From contig CAAGHJ010000002.1 of NCBI GenBank assembly GCA_900769635.1, forward strand, positions 5,417 through 69,416: DNA of 64,000 bases, written 5' to 3'. The notes under the pieces are model-generated. The model had not been told where the DNA came from and made no database searches. It saw only the letters and a list, made by a program, of their open reading frames with translations. The position numbers were made by a program, and so were the translations under genes. How positions within the stretch are numbered: position 1 is the first letter of the stretch; each line of letters starts with the position of its first letter. The DNA is from Bacilli bacterium. GTDB taxonomy: Bacteria; Bacillota_I; Bacilli_A; RF39; UBA660. Below are positions 51,829 to 60,350 of the stretch, piece by piece.

Positions 51829-52350
51829 TTATTTTTTGGGTGTTAAAAGTAAGTAAATATTCTTACCTTCCATCTTTGGACCAGATTCCAAATCTGATAC
51901 CTCTGATAGAGCATCCCTAAATTTAAATAAAACATTCTTAGCAAGTTCTGGATGGGCAATTTGACGACCTTTGAACCTGATACTTGCTTTAACTTTGTCA
52001 CCTTTTTCAAGGTATTTACGAGCATTTCTTACCCTTGTATCGAAATCGTGAGTATCAATTGTAACTGATAATCTAAATTCCTTTGTTTCTATAGATGTCT
52101 CTCTTTGCTTCTTCAAAGCCTCTTTAGTTTTCTTTTTCTTTTCATAACGATATTTGTTATAATCCATTATTTTACATACTGCCGGATTAGCATTTCCATT
52201 CATAAGTACTAAGTCAAATCCAGCATAACCAGCAAGTGTAAGAGCATCTTTCTTACTTTTTAATCCTAATTGCTCCCCGTTTGGTCCAATAACCATCATC
52301 TCTTTGCATCTAATCTGTTCATTTATAGGGTTTTCTCTAATATTTGCGAT
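51829..52350 (-). CDS. infC: translation initiation factor IF-3
   Basis: The protein has 173 residues. The N-terminal domain has RENPINEQIRCKEMMVIGPNGEQLG and the C-terminal domain has RLSVTIDTHDFDTRVRNARKYLEKGDKVK and the FKGRQIAHPELA motif. Translation most likely starts at the AUC codon at 52350-52348: GGAGGTG lies 6 nt upstream, and no ATG, GTG or TTG is properly spaced (TTG and GTG overlap the ribosome site). infC is known to start at rare AUU or AUC codons, which lets IF-3 control its own translation. Confidence 0.94.
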   Translation of the reverse strand: MANIRENPINEQIRCKEMMVIGPNGEQLGLKSKKDALTLAGYAGFDLVLMNGNANPAVCKIMDYNKYRYEKKKKTKEALKKQRETSIETKEFRLSVTIDTHDFDTRVRNARKYLEKGDKVKASIRFKGRQIAHPELAKNVLFKFRDALSEVSDLESGPKMEGKNIYLLLTPKK

Positions 52351-52510
52351 ATATAACACCTCCAATGTTAAAAAATGAATACAAGAAAGTTCTCATATTC
52401 ACCTAATACCTTTATAAAATATCAAAATTCATCATTATTTATAATTGGCATTTTACCTATTACTTGGGTAATCAGGTGAGATATTTATCTACTTTCCGTT
52501 TCTTTTCGAT
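52351..52510 (-). promoter_or_regulatory. infC leader, likely L20-type regulatory region
   Basis: About 150 nt separate the promoter from infC. It contains an ACCTGATTAC/GTAATAGGT hairpin (+ coordinates about 52458-52486) and a later AGGTATTAGGTG segment that could pair with the same strand. The operon infC-rpmI-rplT is controlled by L20 binding in other Bacillota, which makes an L20 leader likely; the exact fold was not checked. Confidence 0.45.
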
Positions 52511-52514
52511 ACAT

Positions 52515-52544
52515 ATTATATAATATTTATTGACATTATGTCAA
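52515..52544 (-). promoter_or_regulatory. infC operon promoter with palindrome
   Basis: On the - strand TTGACA (52544-52539) and TATAAT (52520-52515) are 18 bases apart. The -35 box is part of a perfect 15-bp palindrome (52530-52544). Confidence 0.75.
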
Positions 52545-52572
52545 GTTTTTTTGCTAAGTTTTTACGTTTTTA

Positions 52573-52627
52573 TTACAGTTTTGCCTAAAAATTATTTATT
52601 TTAGATATTTTTTAGGCAAAACTGTAA
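52573..52627. repeat. perfect 19-bp inverted repeat
   Basis: TTACAGTTTTGCCTAAAAA (52573-52591) is exactly inverted at 52609-52627 with a 17-nt loop. No gene covers it. It has no T run beyond the arms, so it is not a normal terminator for a gene in view; it may be a small element remnant or a protein site. Confidence 0.75.
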
Positions 52628-52634
52628 CACACTT

Positions 52635-52648
52635 GCCCTATCGGGGGC
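52635..52648 (+). repeat. dispersed GCCCTATCGGGGGC motif
   Basis: The most complete copy of the dispersed motif, between the 19-bp inverted repeat and the small membrane gene. Confidence 0.6.
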
Positions 52649-52726
52649 AGGGAGAGAGAAAAGAAGCCCAAAAAGAGTGTGACATCTTAGTCTAAGTTCA
52701 CATATACTAAAAGTAGGAGGGGTATT

Positions 52727-52930
52727 ATGTTTAATAGATTCATTAATTTTTTTCGTCTATGTGTTGGAATTAAACTACTATGTTTGTGTGGAGTAGTAAT
52801 ACTATCCATAATAACATTCTATCAATTCATAATTACACTATTTGTACCTTGCTTTATAAATGTATTAATATTACTTGCCGAATACCTAGTACTATTATGG
52901 CTCCTTTTCTTTACGATATTCGGATGCTAA
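52727..52930 (+). CDS. small hydrophobic membrane peptide
   Basis: The peptide has 67 residues, nearly all hydrophobic, with two membrane helices (about 15-40 and 43-64) and four Cys. AGGAGGGG 8 nt before the ATG is a strong ribosome site. CATATACTA (near 52710) with AC about 17 nt upstream resembles a sigma-K promoter (AC-N17-CATAnnnTA), so it may be made in the mother cell late in sporulation. Its last 36 nt overlap the converging ysxE-like gene. Confidence 0.55.
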   Translation: MFNRFINFFRLCVGIKLLCLCGVVILSIITFYQFIITLFVPCFINVLILLAEYLVLLWLLFFTIFGC

Positions 52931-53785
52931 ATAATAAGTTTTCTCTATATAATCAAGATATTTACGTACGTGTACGCACTCCGTATAACTATCATTATAA
53001 AGAGAAATAGGCCTAGGAAGTAGAAGAAGGGCAAACATAAGATCCTTTTCTTCATCCAAAAGAGGATATTTACTCTCATAAATTTTAAGTATCTCCCCAA
53101 AATCAAAATCCAAATAATGATTTTGATATAAAGTAATAATATCATATATAGGAAAGTCTATTTTACTCTTATCCCAACTAATAAGATAGGGCTTACCATT
53201 TTTAAGATAATGATCCATTGATAAATTACCGTGGATATTAACGTATCTAATTTTTCTTTTACCATCTACTTTAAGATGCCAGCTTTCAATAAGCCCCTTT
53301 GATTTATCAAGAGACCTATAAAGAGCAGTCAAATTTCTTGCTAAAAGGTAAGATGCTGGCGACATATATGTTTCCCTAGTCACATTCTCCATAAGAGTAT
53401 TAAGATAATTAAAACTACTATCAATTTCCTTATTAACCTCCTCATATATGTACTTATAATCCTCAGTATCAACTTCCTTATAAAAAGTAGTTTTACTATG
53501 AAGAAGACCTATTAAATATATTAGGCCTTCCATTTTTTGTTCCTTTGGCTCCTGAACATCCTCAATATAATCAAATATATCATAATTAGGATCACTATAT
53601 TTATTAGGAAAATAATCAAAAGAGCGCGACTTCAAATAATTATATATGATGTCAAGATCATCCCTTTTTTTCTTTTTTAAAACAATCTTCCCTTCAGGGG
53701 TTGTTAATATAGTTGCACCCTTTTTAATTGTAATCTTCTCTACTTTAAGATTAAGATTTTTAATAGCATCACGAAAATTATTCAT
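52895..53785 (-). CDS. CotS/YsxE-like spore coat kinase-fold protein
   Basis: This 296-residue protein resembles the aminoglycoside-phosphotransferase fold used by CotS and YsxE. It has an N-terminal lobe with a GKIVLKKK strand, the catalytic-loop-like NIHGNLSMDHYL near residue 195 (Asn where active kinases have Asp) and ISWDKSKIDFPIYDI near 215. It is encoded just after spoVID with an 8-nt overlap, the same order as spoVID-ysxE in Bacillus. It is probably a coat protein that has lost kinase activity. Confidence 0.78.
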   Translation of the reverse strand: MNNFRDAIKNLNLKVEKITIKKGATILTTPEGKIVLKKKKRDDLDIIYNYLKSRSFDYFPNKYSDPNYDIFDYIEDVQEPKEQKMEGLIYLIGLLHSKTTFYKEVDTEDYKYIYEEVNKEIDSSFNYLNTLMENVTRETYMSPASYLLARNLTALYRSLDKSKGLIESWHLKVDGKRKIRYVNIHGNLSMDHYLKNGKPYLISWDKSKIDFPIYDIITLYQNHYLDFDFGEILKIYESKYPLLDEEKDLMFALLLLPRPISLYNDSYTECVHVRKYLDYIEKTYYLASEYRKEKEP

Positions 53786-54611
53786 ATCTCTTATAAGGAA
53801 TTATTATCTTATCACCATATTTAATATCCGATAAATCATTATAAGCACTCAAATCATCTTTTGTAACATTATACTTCTTTAAAATAGTATCAATAGTATC
53901 ATCTTCTTTAATCAAATATACCCTATATGCAGTATAAGTATCAGCTGTTTCAAAACTAGCAAACAAATTATTATTCTCATTAATATTTTGATTCTCATTA
54001 TTATTAATATTAGAATTAACAATATTAGAAGTACCATTATCACTTACATTATCATTATTAATAGAATCCATAAAATTATCATTTTGAATATCATCTAAAG
54101 AAACTCCACTATTGTCTAGGCTATTAGGTAAGTTTTCCAGTTGGGACTTCTTGTAATTAACATCATTAAATTCATCAGGCACGCGAGAATCATCATTATC
54201 ATTATAAGTGTTACTATCTATACTCTCTACATCTTTCCCATTAATGTTTTCCCTATCTTCTTTTTCCTTTTCCGGTTCCCCTATTTCAGTCGCATCAAGC
54301 AATAAATCAATATTAACCTTTAAAGTATTCTTACCAGTTTCATAATAAAAATCATCAACATCAAGAAGCATATCATCTAAATCAATCTTTGTTGCTAGAG
54401 CAATATCAAACGGTAAAGTAAAATTAAAAGGATCCTTATTTTCTGAACTTTCCGTTTGTTTATAATCACCACTAATTATAAAGTTACCACTTATAAGCGT
54501 ATCAGTTTTCTTTGTTAAATGATGCTCTAAAGAAATAGAGGTCACTTCATAAAGCGGGGTATTAAACTCCAAATCTTTTCTAAAAGGTATTATCTTTTTC
54601 ACACATATCAT
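53778..54611 (-). CDS. spoVID: SpoVID-like spore coat morphogenetic protein
   Basis: This 277-residue protein has an N-terminal beta-rich domain (residues 1-105) like the SpoVID/SafA N-domain. A long acidic, Asn/Asp-rich linker follows (about 110-225), and a C-terminal LysM domain (about 230-276) has VYLIKEDDTIDTILKKYN. SpoVID guides coat layers around the forespore in Bacillus. This one is much shorter than the 575-residue Bacillus protein. Its position before a CotS-like gene supports the call. Confidence 0.8.
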   Translation of the reverse strand: MICVKKIIPFRKDLEFNTPLYEVTSISLEHHLTKKTDTLISGNFIISGDYKQTESSENKDPFNFTLPFDIALATKIDLDDMLLDVDDFYYETGKNTLKVNIDLLLDATEIGEPEKEKEDRENINGKDVESIDSNTYNDNDDSRVPDEFNDVNYKKSQLENLPNSLDNSGVSLDDIQNDNFMDSINNDNVSDNGTSNIVNSNINNNENQNINENNNLFASFETADTYTAYRVYLIKEDDTIDTILKKYNVTKDDLSAYNDLSDIKYGDKIIIPYKRYE

Positions 54612-54691
54612 CCTCTCTAATAAAAGTTATGTGTTACCCCTATATATATGACATTTTTTAGAGTTTAACATAAAATACTTTGGGTGAAAGA

Positions 54692-55153
54692 ATGTTAATA
54701 AAGAAAAGAGGTAAAGATAATTACTTAGTCACTATTTTCATAGAAGAATTAAATAACATTAATATAAATAGCAAACTCGAGGGTGAGAAAATTATTGACC
54801 AAATATTAGAAAAAATTATTAAAGATGGAATAAGAGATGGCATTATTTTTGTTGATACATACATAGATGGAAATTATGGACTTATAATGGAAATAACTAG
54901 AAAGAAAGTATGGGGTAATAATAATCTTAATATACACTTCAATTTCTTTTTAGATAGAGCCATATTATATGAAGGTGATTATTTTCTAACCAAAATGCTC
55001 CCCAAAAATAGTTACAAAATCTACTACTATAATCAAAAATTTTACATAGAATTAGTAAGCCTAATCGAAAAAGACCTCTATCTAAAATTACTAGAAAATT
55101 CAAGTGTTATTATAGACAAAGAAAATATCAAAAATAAAGGTATTAAAGTTTAG
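54692..55153 (+). CDS. hypothetical protein divergent from spoVID
   Basis: This 153-residue protein starts at ATG 54692, directly after GGGTGAAAG; a TTG 12 nt upstream is possible. It has alternating strands and helices, a conserved-looking FVDTYIDGNYGLIMEI segment and no signal or membrane helix. It shares an 80-nt intergenic region with spoVID, so it could be co-regulated in sporulation. No family recognised. Confidence 0.55.
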   Translation: MLIKKRGKDNYLVTIFIEELNNININSKLEGEKIIDQILEKIIKDGIRDGIIFVDTYIDGNYGLIMEITRKKVWGNNNLNIHFNFFLDRAILYEGDYFLTKMLPKNSYKIYYYNQKFYIELVSLIEKDLYLKLLENSSVIIDKENIKNKGIKV

Positions 55154-55213
55154 GCTTAGGCCTTTTTGTTTACCATACAGGAGTTTGTAATAATATCACC
55201 AAAAGTATAATAG

Positions 55214-56251
55214 TTAATCTTCCATTGCTTTTTCTTTAAAAACTATAATTTTGTTATTTAAATTTACTTCAACATTAATGCCTATTGGAAGTACACAAAT
55301 AGGCGAAGCATGACCAAAATTTACATTATATAGAATTGGTAAGTTGGGCATGTGAGCCTCTTTTCCTATTACATCTTTATATACTTGTTTATATTCATTA
55401 TAATATGTTTCATTTTTAGGTTTACCAACAATAATGCCAGATAAATTAGAAACAATACCTTGTGCTACTAAATTTCTTAAATAATAACATAGAATATTGG
55501 GTGCTAATTCCTCTTCACTTGTTTCCAAGAATAATATCTTTCCTTTAAAATCATCGCAAGCAGGCCAAATTTCTGTACCAATAATGATAGGGAAAACATC
55601 TATACAGCCACCTAATAATTGTCCAGAAAACTTACCACTTCCTTGTAATACTTCAAATCCATGCATTTCTTTATTCATTTTTCTTTGTATATTATTATTT
55701 TCTTTTACCGTCCAGTCTAAAAATTCTGAAGTCCAAAACGGACTTGACTTAATTACAATATTATTCTTGTTTTCAAATAATACTTCATTGATATATTTTT
55801 TTGTATAATTATGCATTTGTCCATTTTCTGCAAATTCACACATAACACAAGGACCATAATAAGATATTAATCCTACATGATACATCATAAAATGATTTAC
55901 TGTAGTATCTGAATATCCCATAAACATTTTAGGATTATTCTTAATAATTTCAAAATCAATATATGGAAGAAGTCTAATTGTATCAGAACCACCAATAATT
56001 GTTATTATACCTTTAATTAATGGGTTTTTAAAAGCATTCATAAGATCTTCTGCTCTTTTCTCTGGATGCTCATATAAAAAGGAACTTCCTTTTAATGCAT
56101 TTGGCATTATTATAACATTAAGTCCTAATTCTTCTAATCTTTCTTTCCCAAGTTCAACTCTATGTGTAAATAGTTGATCTCCGCCCATTCCATTAGACAA
56201 ACTAACAATTGCAACAGTATCTCCTTTTATTAATTTTTTAGGTTTTATCAT
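55214..56251 (-). CDS. S66-family LD-carboxypeptidase (MccF-like)
   Basis: This 345-residue protein has the S66 catalytic triad context: Ser in MGYSDTT near residue 115, Glu in LFLETSEEE near 245 and His in FGHASPI near 315. IGGSDTIRLLPYID is typical of the microcin C immunity (MccF) and LD-carboxypeptidase branch. It may recycle peptidoglycan or destroy a toxic acyl-nucleotide. It is a single-gene unit with a moderate ribosome site (AAGGAGG). Confidence 0.9.
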   Translation of the reverse strand: MIKPKKLIKGDTVAIVSLSNGMGGDQLFTHRVELGKERLEELGLNVIIMPNALKGSSFLYEHPEKRAEDLMNAFKNPLIKGIITIIGGSDTIRLLPYIDFEIIKNNPKMFMGYSDTTVNHFMMYHVGLISYYGPCVMCEFAENGQMHNYTKKYINEVLFENKNNIVIKSSPFWTSEFLDWTVKENNNIQRKMNKEMHGFEVLQGSGKFSGQLLGGCIDVFPIIIGTEIWPACDDFKGKILFLETSEEELAPNILCYYLRNLVAQGIVSNLSGIIVGKPKNETYYNEYKQVYKDVIGKEAHMPNLPILYNVNFGHASPICVLPIGINVEVNLNNKIIVFKEKAMED

Positions 56252-56387
56252 AATACCTCCTTATAATTTTATGATTTAAATATCTAATAATAATATCAAC
56301 ACTACAACAATATAGTTCGTATGATAGCATAGAAAAAGTTAAAAGTCAAGATACTCATAACTCGATATATTAGAATGGTTTTGTTTA

Positions 56388-56399
56388 CCCTACAGGGGC
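56388..56399 (+). repeat. dispersed CCCTACAGGGGC motif
   Basis: Copy of the dispersed motif 9 nt after the stop of the leftward PfkB-SIS gene, followed by AAAT. Confidence 0.5.
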
Positions 56400-56407
56400 A
56401 AATACTA

Positions 56408-58363
56408 TTATAGTTCTCCTTTATAGAAATAAATTCTCATAGCATTATCAGAATATTTTGGTTTAGATACATCTATATCTAAAAATCTACCAATATAGTA
56501 TATTATAAACTGTGATGCTATAAATAAATCAAACGCAGCAAGTAATCCATCATATTTACTTTCTATCAAAATACAATCATTGCCTAAATAGTTTAATAAC
56601 TCTTTTTCATATTTACTTGTAGATTTTTGTTTAAAATATATAGAAATATTATTATCTAAATTTTCATAATTAACAAATCTTCCGTGCGAAAAATTCTTTT
56701 TTTCGTGAACAATAGCATTAAATATCCCTGCTTCAATAATTTTACTTTCTAAGTCAAAACAAGCAGTATTTGTATAATCACCTTTAAATATATTTATAAT
56801 ATTCTTTATCTTTAATCTTTCTATTAAAGAATTATTAATCAATTTTTCAATATGATCACTCCAATACAAAATAGAACCCTTTATAAAATCGTTAACATCT
56901 ATATCACTATTTGACTTTTCCAAATAATATTTTAAAAATATAGCCGCAGGAGCTACAGCACCTTCAAAAGATAAAAATCCTCTTTCTTTTCCTTTATTTG
57001 ATGTTGTTCTATAACTAAGTATATTTTCTTTCAAGATATTAGTTTTAGATAAAACTTTCTTTACCTCTCCCTTAGTAATAATATAAACCTTTTTCATATC
57101 AAACCCTTTAATACAGTTAACAATATCACTTGTTGAACCAGAATACGAAAACAAAATAACTTTATCAATATTAACATTATTTCTATACAAAACATCTCTA
57201 GGATATAATGCATAAGTATTACAACCATATAATAAATTTATAACTCTTGATGAAAAGTATGCACTAGCATAAGAGCCACCTGTACCAACGAATAAAATAT
57301 TTTGTTTGCTAGTGAAACTTATATTATTTAATGTTTTAATTACTGATGAATTTATTGCATTAATTACTCTTTTTTCTAAATTATTGATATTAATATTACA
57401 TCTTTTAATTTGTTTTCTTTCCGTAAATATAAAATTATCACAAGTACAAGAATCATCACTCTTTTTTATTTTAAATAGCGAATTAATATGACCTCTAGCA
57501 CCCATTTTAGAAACTACTTTAAAAGTAAGCTTATTAGAATTTTCATACCACTTTGGAAATTTATTAACATCATAATTAAAGTTGTTTTTTAAACAATCCT
57601 TTATAATACTTGAAATAAAAGCATCTCCCGCACCTGTTGCATCGACAGTTTCTCCCTTAGTTAATAATTCAAAATTATATATATAATTACTTGTTATAAA
57701 TGTTGCTCCATTTTCACCTCTTGTAATTGTCATTAAATTAGGTTGTATAATATTATATAAATCTTTATCATCTTTTAGAGCAAATCTATTTAATAAATAT
57801 TTTGTAACTCTTTCGTTAAAATTAATTATTTCAAATTTATTGGCTATTTTCTTTATAATTTCTTCATTAGTTATTTTTTCAAATTCAAAATATTGTCCTA
57901 AATCTATTATTTTTTTATTTTTAGTATTATCAATAATTATTTGATTTTTATCATTCAAATTATCAAAAACTAAAATATCATCTTCATAAATATTAGATAA
58001 AACATAATCCGTATCTATTAAACTCTTTTCATACCACTTTTTATTATTACAAAAAGGACATCTCTTTTTTGAAGTAAAAGATAATTTACCATCATTATCA
58101 TAGTATGAAATATGAAAACATCTTGTCCTACTATTTTCTATTATTTTAATATTACTAGTATCTACATTAACTTTTTTTAAAGAATTAATAGCTATTTCTC
58201 CTTGTAAATCATCCCCACAACATCCAAATACAGAAGTACTTACTTTCATTTTTGCTAAATTGGCAATTATATTATGAGATGTCATACCGCCATTAATACC
58301 TAATAATTTATTATTTTTATAATAATAATCTGTTACCAAATCTCCTATACTTACTACTCTCAT
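56408..58363 (-). CDS. PfkB-kinase / SIS-domain fusion protein
   Basis: This 651-residue protein joins two domains. Residues 1-305 form a PfkB (ribokinase-like) sugar kinase with GDLVTDYYYK and GINGGMTSHNIIANLAKM at the start and DATGAGDAF (catalytic Asp and anion hole) near 240. Residues 340-640 form a sugar isomerase (SIS) domain with FVGTGGSYASAYFSSRV near 355 and FSYSGSTSDIVN near 405, which bind a sugar phosphate. A CPFCNNKKWY motif lies near residue 98. It is coupled to an alpha/beta hydrolase gene upstream (1-nt junction). A kinase plus sugar-phosphate binding suggests a sugar salvage or repair step. Confidence 0.85.
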   Translation of the reverse strand: MRVVSIGDLVTDYYYKNNKLLGINGGMTSHNIIANLAKMKVSTSVFGCCGDDLQGEIAINSLKKVNVDTSNIKIIENSRTRCFHISYYDNDGKLSFTSKKRCPFCNNKKWYEKSLIDTDYVLSNIYEDDILVFDNLNDKNQIIIDNTKNKKIIDLGQYFEFEKITNEEIIKKIANKFEIINFNERVTKYLLNRFALKDDKDLYNIIQPNLMTITRGENGATFITSNYIYNFELLTKGETVDATGAGDAFISSIIKDCLKNNFNYDVNKFPKWYENSNKLTFKVVSKMGARGHINSLFKIKKSDDSCTCDNFIFTERKQIKRCNININNLEKRVINAINSSVIKTLNNISFTSKQNILFVGTGGSYASAYFSSRVINLLYGCNTYALYPRDVLYRNNVNIDKVILFSYSGSTSDIVNCIKGFDMKKVYIITKGEVKKVLSKTNILKENILSYRTTSNKGKERGFLSFEGAVAPAAIFLKYYLEKSNSDIDVNDFIKGSILYWSDHIEKLINNSLIERLKIKNIINIFKGDYTNTACFDLESKIIEAGIFNAIVHEKKNFSHGRFVNYENLDNNISIYFKQKSTSKYEKELLNYLGNDCILIESKYDGLLAAFDLFIASQFIIYYIGRFLDIDVSKPKYSDNAMRIYFYKGEL

Positions 58364-58990
58364 TTAAATATTCCTTTCTAACCATTCATATAAATATTTA
58401 TCCTTAAAAGCATGTGATGTTAAGAAATGATTATCGTTTTCTATAATTTTTAGTTCTATATTTTTAGCTTCAATACTTTTAAGCTTATTATAAGCTTCAA
58501 TGCTCTTACTAACATCAATAACATCATCTTTATCACCATGATATATTAATATAGCTTTATCTTTTATTTTTGATAAAGTATTTTCTATAGGCAACATAAT
58601 GCCTCCAGAAACTGATACTATACCTTTAAATAATTCTGGCCTCATCATAATATAATTCCAAGCTCCAAATGCACCCATACTACTACCCAAAATACAAACC
58701 CTGTTTTTGTCATATTTATAAATTTTATAAACATCTTTTAATATCTTTTCAACATCTCTTAAATGATAATCCCAAAAGTTATTATCACTACATTGTGGTG
58801 CAATAACAATATATGGTATGTTAAATCTATTCATATATTTTGGTAAAGCATACCTTTCTATATCAGAGATATTTTTTCCTCTTTCACCAATGCCGTGTAA
58901 AAATAAGAGCAACGGTAAATTATCCTTTTTTTCTTTTGGATAATAAACAATATAATTTATATCATTATCAAATTTATAACATTTTTCCAT
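58364..58990 (-). CDS. alpha/beta hydrolase (esterase-like)
   Basis: This 208-residue protein has the alpha/beta hydrolase layout: LLLFLHGIGERG near residue 30, the nucleophile elbow GSSMGAFGAW near residue 100, Asp in YHGDKDDVI near 150 and His in NDNHFLTSH near 190. It resembles feruloyl-esterase or phospholipase/carboxylesterase types. No signal peptide, so it acts in the cytoplasm. It lies between a truncated kinase-like gene and the PfkB-SIS gene, with adjoining ends. Confidence 0.88.
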   Translation of the reverse strand: MEKCYKFDNDINYIVYYPKEKKDNLPLLLFLHGIGERGKNISDIERYALPKYMNRFNIPYIVIAPQCSDNNFWDYHLRDVEKILKDVYKIYKYDKNRVCILGSSMGAFGAWNYIMMRPELFKGIVSVSGGIMLPIENTLSKIKDKAILIYHGDKDDVIDVSKSIEAYNKLKSIEAKNIELKIIENDNHFLTSHAFKDKYLYEWLERNI

Positions 58991-59002
58991 ATTTACCTAC
59001 TT

Positions 59003-59293
59003 TCATTTTAATATTTTTCTTTTATTAATATTATAATTAAAACAATAATCAATTAATGACCTATTACTTGTATAATGTTTAATAAGATTAGGTAAACTAT
59101 AAGTTAAATAAATATCATTATATCCATTTATAAAATTAATCATTTTATAATAATCGATACTATTATTTTCATAGCAATAACACATTATAATTCTTCCAAT
59201 ATCTAAAAGATATGAGTTTAATCTAACTAATTCAAAATCTAAAATCTTTGGAGTATAATTATCAAAAATAAATTTTTGTAAATTATACTCCAT
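59003..59293 (-). CDS. short protein resembling the end of an APH-type kinase
   Basis: This 96-residue protein starts at ATG 59293, inside the end of the DHH gene. KILDFELVRLNSYLLDIGRIIM resembles the DFE/DFG-type metal site and following helix of aminoglycoside-phosphotransferase folds, and the rest matches the helical C-lobe ending. The nucleotide lobe and catalytic loop are absent, so it is either a truncated gene or a helper protein. No strong ribosome site is visible; translation may be coupled to the DHH gene. Confidence 0.5.
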   Translation of the reverse strand: MEYNLQKFIFDNYTPKILDFELVRLNSYLLDIGRIIMCYCYENNSIDYYKMINFINGYNDIYLTYSLPNLIKHYTSNRSLIDYCFNYNINKRKILK

Positions 59294-60254
59294 TTTTGGC
59301 ACCACTTAAATATTTTTTTGTTATAGTAATAATTTCACTAACACTTTTTTTATTAGAAAATCCCGCCGCATTAGTATGCCCACCACCAGTTAATAGTTCA
59401 GCCAATTTACTTACATCTATATTATTTTTACTACGAATTTCACCTTTAACTTTATGTCCGTAATCCATTATTACCATTAACAAATCAACATCACTTCTAT
59501 TCAATATAATTGGAATACATTTTTTTGATATATCAGAATATGAAACTCTATTGAATAACTCATTTTTCATATCTAAAATAGCATAACTGAAACCACAATT
59601 ATTTAAATTATTATTAATATACATAATAACATCCATTTCATCTTTTGTCTTTTCTAAATAAAATTTTCTAATCAAAAATTCATTATTAATATTATAATTT
59701 AAAAGTTTACTAGCAATAGAAAAGGTTTTGTTAGAAACATTATTTGAAAACAAATTAGTATCACTTATAATTCCAGTAAATAATAATTCCGAAAGTTTTT
59801 TATCTAATCTAATACCCATTTTTTTTATAATATCATATACCATTTCACAAGTAGAACCAGCATTACAATCACTTAAAATATAATCTGCATTAGTTGAATT
59901 ACCATTATGATGATCAACATTAATTTTGAAATTTGCATTTAAATAGCAATCTTCCATAATACTTGGTAGTCTCGATATTCTATTAAGATCAAGTGCTATA
60001 AATGTATAATCTTTAGAATAAAATTCATTACACAAAAAATAATTCAAATCAAAATATTCTATTTTCTTTATGCTTTCAGGTTCTATAAAAACCTTTACAT
60101 TTTTATTTACCTTTTTTAAACAATATGCCAAAGCAAGTGACGAACACATTGCATCAAAATCAGCATTTTTATGTCCACTAATAATAATATCATTAGATAT
60201 ATTAGTCATAACACTTGCTATTTTATTTGCATCCATTTTTTTCTCATCAATCAT
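59283..60254 (-). CDS. DHH-family phosphoesterase (NrnA-like)
   Basis: This 323-residue protein has the DHH domain motifs SGHKNADFDAMCSSLALAYCL near residues 27-47, FIALDLNR near 82, NVDHHNGNSTNADY near 110 (the DHH triad) and a C-terminal DHHA1 domain with GGGHTNAAGF near 300. NrnA proteins degrade nano-RNA or pAp; related enzymes split cyclic dinucleotide products. It opens a four-gene unit ending with the PfkB-SIS gene. AAAGGAGAA precedes the start. Confidence 0.88.
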   Translation of the reverse strand: MIDEKKMDANKIASVMTNISNDIIISGHKNADFDAMCSSLALAYCLKKVNKNVKVFIEPESIKKIEYFDLNYFLCNEFYSKDYTFIALDLNRISRLPSIMEDCYLNANFKINVDHHNGNSTNADYILSDCNAGSTCEMVYDIIKKMGIRLDKKLSELLFTGIISDTNLFSNNVSNKTFSIASKLLNYNINNEFLIRKFYLEKTKDEMDVIMYINNNLNNCGFSYAILDMKNELFNRVSYSDISKKCIPIILNRSDVDLLMVIMDYGHKVKGEIRSKNNIDVSKLAELLTGGGHTNAAGFSNKKSVSEIITITKKYLSGAKNGV

Positions 60255-60330
60255 TTTAAAATTCTCCTTTTGTATTGTCCTACTTCACTATAGTTCGTTA
60301 TATTAAAATATTAAACCTCCATTTCACCTA

Positions 60331-60339
60331 CCCTACAGG
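60331..60339 (+). repeat. partial dispersed motif CCCTACAGG
   Basis: Short copy of the dispersed motif between the DHH gene and the nuclease gene; it lacks the full G run. Confidence 0.35.
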
Positions 60340-60350
60340 ACTATTAACCA

